In this document: in pieces, positions 11,201-22,979 of the stretch
Numbering within the stretch: position 1 is the first letter of the stretch
How the letters are laid out: every line of letters starts with the position of its first letter
NCBI GenBank assembly: GCA_021229015.1
Contig: CM037788.1
Location: 43,006,196-43,070,195 of the forward strand
DNA: 64,000 nt
Direction: 5' to 3'
Source: Solen grandis
Lineage: Eukaryota; Mollusca; Bivalvia; Adapedonta; Solenidae
Notes under the pieces: model-generated
Databases searched by the model: none
What the model was told of the DNA's origin: nothing
The model's input: the letters and a program-made list of their open reading frames with translations, nothing else
Translations under genes and position numbers: made by a program

Positions 11201-13560
11201 TTGGTCCGATTATATTGATATTTTTACAGAAGATGAGCAATAATTAAAACCATTCTGTACTTATGCATTGGTCCCAATCATTTGATTGCTTTTTTCAAAG
11301 AAACTATATTTTTTAATATTTTAAGAACATTATTTATAGCTTGATGTAATGCTGTTTCAATGGTATTCAGATTTTAATGTTATGATCATTAATAATAAAA
11401 ATTACAGTCGAGAAGCAGTAATTGATATGAACCTCATTTTGATGATTTTTGTCATTTTCTTGAGGTTTAACTGTCCATATCTCAAAAGCCGTAACATATA
11501 GGTAGAAACATATACCGAGTAAAATGTTGGAAATTTGAAGACCTTACTAACGGTATCGGAATCTGTGTGAAATATGACATTACATAAGAATTTTACATGG
11601 AAAATAAAATCTTCTGAAACATCATTTTCCTGATGCCTCTGCAGTTAATCCAACATAATGTCCCATCTTTTATTTCTTAACATAGGTATCATGCGCTGTT
11701 TTTACATAATTTGATGCTCTAATCTTCCTTAAGAAAAAATATGAATAAGAAAAAAGAAATATTTATTAGGTAGGAAAGGAACCTTGTATACCTATTTTAC
11801 ATGTAAAGAGGACTAATGGTAGACCATTCCCTTTTTGGGACACCAATTCTGAAAATAACCCAGGTTCTTTTTAAGGGGGTTCTTGAAGAGCCAGCATCAT
11901 GAAATTATAACATGAAGCAAAGCATTTGACGTCATAGATTTCATCTGCTATCAATATTAGTTTGCGCTCTGCAGCTGTCAACTCTGGACGGATTTTTTTT
12001 TCATTTTTTTCACAGATGATGTACTTCGGGATATGTAATTGAATTTGATAAGATTTGATACGGTTTGCAGAGCAGAAAGCCCTAACGTTTGTTCAGAACA
12101 AACGGAATCTAGTAATTATTATTATCATACTTATTCTTCCACCCTACTTCAAGAGTTAATTTAAATATATCCCCAATGTCCAAGGAACATGAAAATTAAA
12201 TTGCCTCAGCAAAAAAGTTTAAATTATAAAATTCAATTATTTTCAATTTTCAATGACGTCAAATGGTGTCAGATTTGACACCAGCTTTAAATGTTTGTTT
12301 GCGCTCTAGAGCCTTTAATTCTGATTGGATCATTTTGATATTTCACAAATATATATTGGGATCTTGATGTGCACTTTGGCATTCAAATTTATAAATTCGA
12401 AAAGATTAAGATTTCATGGCAATACCTAGTTTCGAACTTTGGTCCTAAAATACATTTAAATGTTTCCATGCCCCCTGATGCGTTAGAAGCATGAACATTG
12501 GACAGCATATCGGCATAAGGGTTTATATTCTATTTTCTGAATTATTTTCTCCTAAGTCACGTGGTTATTACGTCATTAAAAAAACAAAAACGTATTTTAA
12601 TAAAGATTTCTCTCGCTCTGGCATGAATTTTGGGTCAATCTTTATTAAATCTTCTGAATTGAGTTAAAATTGAAGTGATGCATACTGCAAGAAATATTTA
12701 TGACGTCATGCATACTAAAGCAAATATTATTGAAAAAAATAAATAAATTCATCGATTTGTCCAATGAACTTTAAATTTTCAAAAAGTCGAATCTTAAGAC
12801 GTTCATAAGGTTTTGAAAATTTCAAATGAATGCGTCATCAAACATGGCAGATATTCATGTTTTTCGGATAAGTTATTATACATGAAAATCTAGCAAATTG
12901 AAGAAAGAAAGCGGTGATTGAGTTGACCACGATACCGATGTTCTTACGCAGGAAAGAGTTCCCGTGTTGAATGGTGAATTGCGGTACGTATTTGAGTGAA
13001 TGAACTGCATTTAAGGATGAATTTGTTTATACTAGGACCAGAAAGTTGATACGGATACTGTGAAATCATACATTTTTGTGGGACACTAATTTTCTTCGAT
13101 TTTGTGGTGGGTTTTATCCACAAATATTAATCCCCATGAATACTTGTCTCTTATAATTGTAGAGTTCACGTTTTCTAAAACAAAGATCCAAGAATAAATG
13201 TAGCCACGAAATTCCCTTAGGTAGATAATGAACTAAATTTGATGTCAACGAAAATTAATGACTTAACAGTAACCTATTGCCTTTGTTATTACGGCTTTCC
13301 ACAAACCTGAGGAAAACGTAAAGGGTGTGTTATGTTTATTATGGCTTTCTGCCTCTTTGGATTTGTTAAATTTTTCTTATTATCATTATTTCTCCTTTTG
13401 GGGTTCATATTAAAACAGATTGCCGATAAGCCAGCAGCATAAAATCTTAACAGTTGGCAGAGTGACTCTGGCCATTTTGAATGCAATAATTTTCATCTTC
13501 ATATGACGCCAGGTGACGTCACGGTTGAAATATGCTTAGTATATAAATTTGAGCCTCTAT
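11200..13560. repeat. CRE-rich repeat superfamily, segment 3
   Basis: A terminus at 12086-12112 (hairpin CGTTTGTTC-A-GAACAAACG, then GAATCTAG) divides two bodies. The second body shares CGTGTTGAAxGGTGAATTGC (12963 and 22055) with 20.1-22.1 kb. Another start-like piece (CTCCTTTTGGGGTTCATATT) is at 13393. Confidence 0.65.
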
Positions 13561-13639
13561 GGCGCAAAGTAATGGTCGTTGTAATACGTGTTCCCTCCAG
13601 ACGTTTGAGACATACATCTACCTATGTTTGTAATAAAAC

Positions 13640-13815
13640 ATGTATGTTAGGTTTTATGTCCAAACGACAGTATTGCAATCATTTGGTGATTTTGTCTACA
13701 TGAGACAGGAAATGTAGTGGCTCACTATGATATCATGCATTTGGCGTATACATGTGAAAACATACCACACAGTCATAATATCCTGAAACCGGGCCAACCA
13801 GTTCATGGACTTGGC
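13640..13815 (-). mobile_element. SINE-B relic
   Basis: Diverged reverse-oriented body: CCAAACGACAGTATTGCAAT, CATACCACACAGTCATAATA, GAAACCGGGCCAACCAGTTC. Confidence 0.6.
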
Positions 13816-16030
13816 TGTATTTATGCTGATGTATTCCTCCTTTCTCTTTCTCTCTATCTTTTCATTTGCCTGTTTTCATCTATCAATACATCTATCTCTC
13901 TTTTGCCCTTTTCCTTCCATTTTATGATGTTCAGAATTTATCTTTTTTTGTCTTTTCTTTCTTGTTTCTTCCCCCTTTTATTTCGATCTCATTTATCTTC
14001 CTCTACCTTATACATACTTATCCCTCTTAATTAACAAACGACAGATACTGGTGTTGTTTTTTTACAAAACTGTAAATTGTACAACTAGATGACTAGATTA
14101 ATTAAACCGAGGACACATCCTGTGCAGATGAAATTCGGATAAGACACGTTGACATGGTATACCTGAGGTTTATACATGCATTAACTTTGCCAGCTATGGT
14201 TGCTTCTGGTGAAGCGTGTTATCTGTTAAACCATGCATCTGTCTCCTGGATACTCATTTAATTGAGTGTCAATTTGCGTCGTCTGACCTTGACTTTAACC
14301 TATATTTCTGATTCATAATCAAACATAACCAATAACTTAAGCCAGAAATCACACACTACATTTACCGAATTGCGGGGCGAAATATAAATATTCACAGAAA
14401 TTATATTTATGCTCAACATTTTCAAATAAACATTTATTAGGAATATTTATGACAACTGTGAATATCTGAGTGCAATATTGAGTTTGCATCATTCATTTAA
14501 GCAATATTGAAAACAAAAAGAAGAAGAAATCGTGTATCTTGTATTGTCTTGTTTTTGCATAAATGTAGGATTAAAACTATATATTTGCATATTTTTTATT
14601 AACATCTCGCAGTATATTTATTGTTGTGTTGACATTGCAAGAATATAATATCATTTAAAGTATTATTTATATTAATTTATTTACTAAGAGATTACCCAGA
14701 TATGGGATGTTTTCCAATAAGAAACCCATTTTATGTGGAGGTGAAAAGAAACTGGGGTGTTTATATCACCCCACTTTTACTCGACCCGATTTTCATGCAG
14801 TATTTACAGTATTCAAGCCATGAAGTACAAAAGTGAAACATTTAGGTTTCACATGGAAACCATATATATGCGCTTGTAGCATTAATCTCCCTTTATACCG
14901 ACCACTCACAGTCCAGTTTATACTTGCGCTGAATATATATCGCCCCGTAATTTTTACCTGTAAATATATAAAACCCCATTTATCGTGAATACTTATGTTA
15001 TCGTAAAAGTCATCTGGGGTCAAGTAAATCCCCATGGATACAAGGATTTATAAATACAGCGCTTATTTAACGACGTGAACGAAATGTTTAAAAAAAAATT
15101 TACATTTAACCCCTCAATTCGGTATAATTATCTATGTAATGTTTGATTATCATTAGATTATGTACCAATATCAGATATGACAAATATTTCACGTATAATG
15201 TAATCGAATATCACTCAATATTATACAACAGTCACTGTGTTTATTTCATGTCTTCTCATAATGTGCCTATATAAACTGTATTTTGTTTTACGCTGATTAG
15301 CTAATTCGTTCAATTGTGATTATAAACACTGTACTTTTTTTACACTAGAAGACTTATATGTTCGTTCGTATACAAAGCCAATAGATATTCGATTAATGTA
15401 TATCAAGGAGGCAGATGCATGGGTGTAAGAAAGTAAGTAAATGACCAAATATCTGATACTGATACAACAGTAAACAATTACATGCATAGTTATCTAAAAG
15501 TTTTATCAGCTCACGTGCATTTATCCGAATTTAATTTAAATTTTCATGCCACAGCTTTAGACTCACGTGAAAGAGTAAAATGTGTACAGTTTCACTGTTT
15601 CAAGGATGCATTCAGTATTGCGCATTCATGCAAAACCTAGTTAAGTGTTGCTTTGGAATATGTTTCGCCACTCGTGAAAATATCACTTTTTATGTTCACT
15701 CAGAGAAATTATTAATCGATCTTACACCAAAACAAACTATTTTTTTTCTTTTTATTTATTGCTTTAAAGGCAAGAAATTAGCTGTGCTATTCAAAATTTG
15801 TCAAAACTGGCGGTATTACCTCGCGTGCGTGATTTTTTTATGACGTCATTTCTTGCGTAAAACCCAGCACAAATGACGCTTCGATCATTTCATAACGTAG
15901 TGTCGAGTTCAAGTTACAGAGTGAAAATTATGAAAATGGTAATATTCACTGTTCTAAGCAGTGAAATTACCATTTTTAATTCACTGATATTTCCCTATAA
16001 TCCACCGAAAAGCATTAAATAAAATATTTA
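13816..16030. other. No gene seen; low-complexity and one palindromic patch
   Basis: 13830-14035 is a C/T-rich tract (TCTTTCTCTCTATC type). 14755-14785 holds GGGGTG-TTTATA-TCACCCC, and GGGGTC recurs at 15016, perhaps the ends of an old element. Otherwise AT-rich with no supportable frame. Confidence 0.5.
15919..15987. repeat. Long inverted repeat
   Basis: The left arm ends TGGTAATATTCACTG and the right arm starts CAGTGAAATTACCA, with loop TTCTAAG. Pairing extends outward through GTGAAAATTA and TTAATTCAC. A related short hairpin (TTCACTG TTTCAAA CAGTGAA, then TATTACCATT) is at 62250-62280. Confidence 0.7.
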
Positions 16031-16869
16031 CGAGGGCTGATTCGCGGAATTCTCCTCTCAAGAATTTATTTCTTCATTAAATCACATGAAAACTTGTATA
16101 CAAGTATAAAAACTTATATTCTCTTTCATTATCAGGTAGGTGAATAGATATTAAATACTTAAGAAGAATAAATGGTTTCCATAGCAACCACTCTTTGGTG
16201 ACTTGAAGCATGCTGTTAATTCACATATTCTGAATTCATTAATCAGGCTAGTGCTTAGTCAAATTTAAAGCAAATTTGGTGCAAATGCAACTGTCGTTAG
16301 CGTGACATTTCGACGTCATTTCTGGGAAATTGGAAGAATTACAATAACAAATTAAAATGTTAGATATATTACCAACCTATGGAAAAACATTTGTCTGCAA
16401 TTGGCACAAGCAGTTTAGGCATGGTAGAACCTCAGTGTTTGATGACGAAAGACCAGGTCGGCCGGCATCGACAGTCTCTAATGGAAACACAGCGTTAGTG
16501 AAGGAACTGTTAGATAATGACAGACGGTTTATGGTGCAAGGTATTGCAGAGCAACTATCTCTTTCGTATTACACAGTACAACGTATTCTTAAGACGAGAG
16601 GTGGTGATTACGTTGAGAAAGTTAACCGGACACTAGACTCTGACGTTAAAGTAACGTCAGCGTGACCCAACGTTGACGTCTGCGTGCTTCAAGTACTACA
16701 TAGTACTGTTATTGAATGTTTCATGCAAGCTTTATTGTTCAATGTATCTTAATAATATTTGAGCTCTATGTCAGTCCTGAGTATACGTATCTCGTGATGT
16801 TTTTTTTTTCCTTTCCTTATCCAGGTTTCAGTAATAAAGTAATTCCGCGAACTTATCAATCACCCCTCG
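16031..16869 (+). mobile_element. Mariner-like element, internally deleted
   Basis: Inverted ends flanked by TA: left CGAGGGCTGATTCGCGGAAT, right (reverse complement) CGAGGGGTGATTGATAAGTT continuing CGCGGAATTAC. The left end has lost about eight bases (GATAAGTT). At 839 bases it is shorter than the ~1.3 kb of full mariners. Confidence 0.78.
16357..16665 (+). pseudogene. Mariner-type transposase fragment (N-terminal DNA-binding domains)
   Basis: About 102 codons. CNWHKQFRHGRTSVFDDERP with the following GRP motif, then NDRRFMVQGIAEQLSLSYYT with VQRIL, match the paired helix-turn-helix region of mariner/SETMAR-type transposases. The catalytic DDD/DDE domain is missing: the frame ends soon after the second HTH. 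It is therefore a non-functional remnant inside the TA-flanked element. The start Met is simply the first in the open frame. Confidence 0.8.
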
Positions 16870-17936
16870 TATATTCCAAATAAAATGGTTGTCATTAGTA
16901 TCACTTTCAATTGATATCATATTCTTACAATGATACTCGTATTAATGTATCTGATTTCATTCTGTTTAGAAATTATGTCCAATATAATTGCTTGAGATAC
17001 TATATCTATCTACTTTATTATTTCATTTTAATGACATCGTACATTTACAATGTCAACATTGTTACTAAATTTATTCAGTTGTATATGTAAGGGTTATGAC
17101 CTAGAATCCAAGACGATCACCAGTAAACCATGCACATATCAACTTTTAATATGAAATTAAACAAAACGTAAGACTCCTAGAAGAAAATAAATATACACAA
17201 AAGTTACCAGAATTATTTTTAAAATTTAATTTAACTTTACATTTAGTGATATTCAATTAATCCTAAAATTGTCAAAATTTGCGTTTTGCAAATGTGGGGT
17301 GTATACATGTATATACATTTCCTAAGCATATATTTCACTCTGCACTTCGGTATATGCAGTGTGATTTCTGGCTTAATAACATGTTTATTCTCTTTCATCG
17401 CAGAAACACAAAAATGTATGCTACCCAAGAACGTATGAGAGTAATTTGATATGGCTTATCGGGACTGATCCGCAGTTTGTGGGGATAATAAGTAGATCTT
17501 TCTGTGAGAAGCGTTATTATAGTTTCATGGTCAATAAACAGTTGCATGTTTGGTGCTTAAAAAAAAAGGGATATTTAAACCGTCGTTATAAGTATGATTG
17601 TATTCTCCATTTTACGACTGTGCATTCTTCTTAGCAATTTTCAAAAAAATACTCATATTAAAAAAAATAAAATCAACTGCTGTAATTCAAACCTTGCAAC
17701 ATGCCAAACTATCGTAGACCTTTTATATGTCACATTCTTTGCAATCAATTATTTCGAAACATTCAAGACACATACACGAAACGTTCAATCCACTATGAAT
17801 TTATCCGTCTGAGAAAAAAAGAAAATTCATATGTATGACATAACTAAATATTGTGGTTGTTATCTATGTCTTGGACGAATTAATACCGACATTACATATC
17901 AAAGTTCTAGTAATTTTGGTGATATTTATGTGAGTT
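16870..17936. other. No feature seen
   Basis: AT-rich (about two thirds A+T by eye). Frames up to 72 codons show no family resemblance. Confidence 0.6.
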
Positions 17937-18121
17937 ACCACACTGCAGTATCACGCCGTAGACATGTTGCATGATGTCACATCAAGTCACATTATCCTGA
18001 CACCGGGCCGACCAGACCATGAAAGGCAATTATATGCATAGCGCCAAGCCAGGGAGCTACACTGGTATCATATTTTGCGATTTCAGTATGTCGGACCGGG
18101 ATCGAAACCACGACCTCCTGA
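17937..18121 (-). mobile_element. SINE-B relic
   Basis: Reverse-oriented body with GTCACATTATCCTGACACCG and AGCCAGGGAGCTACACTGG, ending in a degenerate head (GGGATCGAAACCACGACCTC). The tail is missing. Confidence 0.7.
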
Positions 18122-18379
18122 GTGTAACAATGAATTTACATCACTCTTTTCATCAATCTAAAAAAAAAAATGAATTCCTGTGTTTTTGTCTTGTGTGAGT
18201 CTTATGCTTTTGCTTTATGCTTTTAAAATTAGAATTGGATAAGTGCACATTTTCTGCTTTCATACTTTTTGAGTTATGCTCCGGACAAAAATTGGGACAG
18301 ACAAACGGGCAGACAGACAACTCTGACAAAAACAAAACATTTCCCCCCATATAAATATAGGAGGAGACATAATGAAAAG

Positions 18380-19060
18380 GAAGTGCCATATAAAAAGCCC
18401 GTATTAGCTTGATATCTGATCATGAGCAGCATGCATTACAATGAGAACACCATAGATACCTTCAAGTTAAATGGCCATTGAGTATAATTACCAGCATATC
18501 TGTGTCAAAGCGAAACCTTTATATTGCTGATGAGGAAGTCATAATTTAAATTGATAAGATTTTAATGTACACTTCGTCATTATGACGCATGCATCGTTAC
18601 GTTTGGAGACAGGATCAGGCTTGACTTGACTAATTGAGTTTACCGTCGCTTCGACATTATTTTAGCCATATAGCGACGTCCAGCTAATTACAGGTGGAAG
18701 AAAACCCCGAATGCACAGAGGCATCCGGGTAGAATCACCGTCCTACTGCAAACCAGCTGGAAGGCTTCCTCACATGAAAATCCGAATGACCCTGCCATTA
18801 TTCGAAACCCCGCGGTGAGGGGCTACATGATTATTTGGAACAAAACGCTATATCTATATGTATATCTAGGTCCAGGATTCGAACCCAATCGATGAGGGAC
18901 TGAGTGAGTGTTAAAGTCAGCGACTTTTCTCTCTCGGCCCCGGAGACAGGATCAGTGATTTATAATCGAATCATGAGTAGGTTAACGTAAGTATATCGTC
19001 CTCCTAATGCTCATCATCAGCGGTAACAGGATCGTGTGATGGGTCAGGAAATTAAGAACA
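18380..19060 (+). repeat. Segmental duplicate (with 22386-22745), copy carrying the SINE-A
   Basis: Shares CAGCATGCATYACA, GATAAGATTTTAATGTACAC, GCATGCATCGYTACGTTTGG and AGCGGTAACAG with 22386-22745. It is longer only because of the SINE-A at 18619-18941. Confidence 0.85.
18619..18941 (-). mobile_element. SINE-A copy with 14-bp target duplication
   Basis: Flanked by GGAGACAGGATCAG at 18605-18618 and 18942-18955. The pre-insertion site survives at 22626-22639 in a duplicated neighbourhood. The head region contains two B-box-like stretches and about 60 extra bases between them, so the copy is chimeric or internally duplicated. Confidence 0.85.
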
Positions 19061-19529
19061 AGATGTTTTATTTATTGTCCGCACAATATCTTGAGAAAAA
19101 ATAAGCCTAGGTTTGTGAAACTTAGTAGGGAGAGTGCGCATGCTCAGTTGATGATCCCTTTTAAATTTAATGGTCATTAGGTCAAAGGTCAAGATCAAAG
19201 TGACACTTAGTGTAAAATACTTGTGCGATCAATAACTTAAGAAGGAATAAGTCTAGGTTAGGGACATTGCCCTTAGCCAGTAAATGACCCCTGTTATTTT
19301 AAAAGTCATAAGGTCAAAGGTAAAGATGTCTTAATGACATTTAATATAAAATCCTTTTTAGATTGATAACTTGAGAGGGAATAAGCCTAGGTCTGTGAAA
19401 CTTGGTAGGGACATTCCCAATGGCCTGTAGATTATTTTGAGGTCATAAAATCAAAGCTCAAGGTCACAATTACACACGGGTCATTAGAGCAGAAAACCCT
19501 ATCGTTTGTTCGGGACAAACGAAATTTAG
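19060..19529 (+). repeat. Repeat with GTCAAGGTCA blocks, ending in the same hairpin terminus
   Basis: Three diverged copies of AAGGTCAAGRTCAAAGTGACA...AAGGAATAAGYCTAGGT (19190, 19320, 19430). The terminus GCAGAAAACCCTATCGTTTG with stem CGTTTG/CAAACG ends in TTTAG at 19529. Related sequence lies at 24840-25090. Confidence 0.65.
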
Positions 19530-19544
19530 TGTTTCTTACATATG

Positions 19545-20070
19545 TTGAAAATTTAATGGCAGATACTTCAGATACTGAAAATTCAAGTTCGATTATGGCG
19601 GATATCGGCCAATTAGGTCAGGAGTTATGCCCCTTTTAATATAATAAATGCCATATTTCATTTTGTTTACACTCTAGCGTCTTCATTTCTTGAACAATCA
19701 TCTTCAAACTTTATGACAATTTTATAACCTTAATTCTCATAAGTTCGATTATGGCTATATTGGCATTAGGCAGAGTTATGCCCTTTTAATATAAAAAATC
19801 CAGATTTCAATTTGTTTACACTATAGCATCTTCATTTCTTGAGTAATCATCTTCAAACCTTTTGACAATGTTTATTGCCTTAATCTCTCTATCAAGTTCG
19901 ATAATGACTGATTTCGGCCTATACGGTCAGGAGTTTTGCCCCTTTTAATACAAAAAATGCCAGATTCCACCGTTTTTACCCCCCAGCATCTTTATTTCTT
20001 CAGCAGTGTAGGTGTGAAGGCAATGTTTCTCAGGTGAGCGATTATAGGGCAATCTTAGCCTTCTCGTTAG
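19545..20070 (-). mobile_element. Degenerate antisense copy of the 41351-42861 Helitron-like family
   Basis: The right edge TCTCAGGTGAGCGATTATAG then GGCAATCTTAGCC is the reverse complement of that family's start (palindrome and GCTCACCTGAG). Internal repeats begin with GAGTTATGCCCCTTTTAATA at about 19620, 19782 and 19930, spacing roughly 150-160 bases. Confidence 0.6.
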
Positions 20071-20079
20071 GGCTTCTCA

Positions 20080-22140
20080 AGCAGAAAGTCCTATTGGGTT
20101 TGTTATGTTTTTCCTTCTTCTTCTTCTTATTATTATTATTTCTCCTTTTGAGGTTCAATCAAAACAGGTTGTCAATAAGCCAGCCGTATGAAAATTTAAC
20201 AGTAATCAGAGTGACTTTGGCCCTTTTGAATGTAATAATTTTCATCTTCATATGACGCCATGTGTCGTCACATTTCAAATAAGCTACCAAATTTGGTTCG
20301 CGCTCTGCAGCCGTCAGTATTGTCCGATTGATTTGATATTGTCGCAGAAGGTGTAAGTTGGGATGTAAATTTTCAAAATTCCAAAATTTCAAGATTTTAT
20401 GTCAAAACCGAGATTCGAACTTTGGTCATTAACATATAATTTCGTGTTTCCAAGGCTCATGGTGAGTAAGGACCGTGAAAATTGGATAGCATATGTGTCC
20501 TGAGGTCTTTTTTGTATTTTTTGAAAACTTACGTCGTGTGACGTCATTTGAAGCAATTTTCCTTTCGAAATAAGCAGATTTTAGGACCTGCAGGCTTGAT
20601 ATTTTGACGGATTGGCATGTTACTTTCAATGAATGTGCAACCCAGTGTCCCATCGTGCATGGTGAATTCCGTTTCTGGAAAATAGCAAAGGTCAAGGTCA
20701 TCTGTCTGTTAATGGTGACTTTTATTCGGCCATTGGTATCTCAAAAACCAAAGATATTATACCTAAACACTATGAGTGAAATTTGTAGTGTTTTGAAAGA
20801 CCTAATAAAAGTAATATTTATTTTTTGAAGATCGGGGTTGAATCGGCTGAGTTATGGCAGATAAACGAAAAGTGTAACAGAGCAGCAGATAAGCTTCGTT
20901 TTATCATTCTAACTAATTGTTTTTCAAGAAAAACGAATTGATTTTAAATTCTCATCGTTCAAAAACGAAAATAAAAAATCGAAAACGAATTGTGCTCGTA
21001 GATGCCGTCGTTTTGTTTAGGTTTATTTTTTCATGTTTACTAGAGCATTGGTAGGAAAGGGAGGTTACTGCGCACTCGCAGTCTGCAATGCTTTCAAAAA
21101 CCGCATTTTAATCTATTAACAATAAATCGAAGTTCTTCCAAAATAGCGTTATGGTTGAAACTCTGAAACAAAAAGTCAAAATCTAAGTTTGGAAGAGTCA
21201 GAAAAACAATAGAAACATCGGTTGCCAGCTTTTTTTTGCTTTTTTTTTTTTCCATTAAAAAAGAACCAAACCCTTACGAAATCGTGAGCAGTTTCTTGAA
21301 CCATATCATTTCGAACGTTGTTTTATCAGCACCGTGGTTCTCAAGTACCGGCGAAATTGTTAGATTCTTGGAAATTGTCATTTGAATTATTATAACATGT
21401 TCATATCTTTATGGATAAGATTTTAATGCATGCACACAAGCAATTTTACAATTTATTTAAGGTTAATTTTCACATACCGTGACACTGTAAGCTCATTAGG
21501 ATGTGGAATGAAATAAAACTAATTGAAAATCCAGAAGAAACTATTTAAAAATGCAGAAAAACTAATTGTTCTTGGAAAGTATTGGTAAAAAACTAATTGC
21601 CTTAAAAAGCTTGTAGTTTAAACTAATTGCCATCAAAAGTTATCTATTGCTCTGAGTGTAACTTTAACAAAATTGAAATGCTGTAGCTTCAGAGTCAATT
21701 TAATATGATTTTTTCAGGATTAACACACTAAAAGATGAAGTGATGTATGCTTCCAGGAATATTTGTTTGGTCACATGATTATGACGTAATGAATATTAAA
21801 GCAAGAATTATTAAAACATTCATATAAAATCGGCAAGTTGATGTATAAGTTCAAATTTGTACGAATGCCGAAAACTAAGATGTGCAAAAAGTCCTGAACG
21901 TTTCAAGTAATTACGTCATCAATCATGGCAGATATTCATTTTTTCGAATAAGGGCTTGTTAACGGAAATCTAGCAATTTGAAGTAAAAATTAAAATAGAA
22001 AGCGGTTACTGGGTTGGTTACCCAAGATCCGGACGTTCCTAAGCAGGTAAGAGTGCCCGTGTTGAAAGGTGAATTGCGATATTTGAGAGAATGAGGTGCA
22101 TTTTAGGATGCATTGGTGTATGTTGCATTTGTTATTATGG
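20080..22140. repeat. CRE-rich repeat superfamily, segment 4, split by the hAT-like element
   Basis: It starts GCAGAAAGTCCTATTGGGTT then a TTC/TTA repeat and TCTCCTTTTGAGGTTCAATC, continues to 20877, and resumes at 21655 with GCTGTAGCTTCAGAG to 22115. It contains the fluid block AAGGTCAAGGTCAT...GAAGATCGGGGTTGAATCGG, also at 5150 and 28240. Confidence 0.7.
20878..21654 (+). mobile_element. hAT-like non-autonomous element, copy 1
   Basis: Ends CAGAGCAGCAGATAA and, inverted, CAGAGCAATAGATAA. The flanks repeat AGTGTAA(C) on both sides (870-877 and 21655-21662), a 7-8 bp target duplication as made by hAT transposases. Subterminal ACTAATTG motifs are repeated several times in both arms. There is no coding capacity. 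It sits inside a CRE-rich repeat. Confidence 0.7.
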
Positions 22141-22385
22141 CTTTCTGTAGTCTTTTATTGGGGCTTTCTGATATATCAGCATCTTTCTCATGTAGACAAG
22201 AATCCCCAAATGACTGAAATAATGTTAATGGAACGTTAAACCAAACATAAGATATACCAGTCTTATGTAGGAAAACGTCCCATAATAATTTGATATTGTC
22301 GGTTGGACGCTAAACATAAACAGGCAGACGACCAAATTTGCGAAGTCGGGCTAAGAGGACAAAGAGCCAAAGCTGACTCAAAAGG

Positions 22386-22745
22386 GGTACTCAATTAAAA
22401 GGAAGTACAATATAAAAAACAATATTAGCTAGATATCTGATTATAAACAGCATGCATCACATCGAGAACACCACAGATACCTGCCAGTTAATGGGCCATT
22501 GTGAATAATTACCACTATATGTGTTAAAACGACATCCTTTATAAGGCTGATGAGGAAGTCATATTTTAAACTGATAAGATTTTAATGTACACTTCCGTCA
22601 TTCTGATGCATGCATCGCTACGTTTGGAGACAGGATCAGTGATTCAAATCGCATAATGAGAAGATTCACGTAGGTACTAGTCTTCGTCATGCTCATCAAC
22701 AGCGGTAACAGCATCGTGTCAAGGATCAAGAATTTAAGAACAAGT
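22386..22745 (+). repeat. Segmental duplicate, empty-site copy
   Basis: Same landmarks as 18380-19060, with an uninterrupted GGAGACAGGATCAG at 22626-22639. The unit may itself be an old transposable element. Confidence 0.85.
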
Positions 22746-22979
22746 TAAATTTGGGTCCTTAATGAATTTAGTTGGGTTTCATTCACGATGCTGGATTTGT
22801 TACAGCATTAAAGAATTTTCTGCGTCAGAGTATGGCGAAGGTGATTTGCATACACCGAAAGAGACAGCAGCGTAATTTAGAAAAAAGGTGAAACTCAAAA
22901 CTTAGTCTATAAACATTGTACGTATAATGTTGATATCTTAACATATCACAATGAAACGTAAATAGCGGAAAGCAACATG

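Noticed and set aside
13717..14034. 105-codon frame on the plus strand
   Set aside because: It translates a SINE-B relic and a C/T-rich tract into a hydrophobic Leu/Phe/Ser string; this is low complexity, not a membrane protein.
15580..15843. 87-codon plus-strand frame
   Set aside because: Cys- and Phe-rich but without domain features, splice context or repeat relatives; it is consistent with chance in AT-rich DNA.
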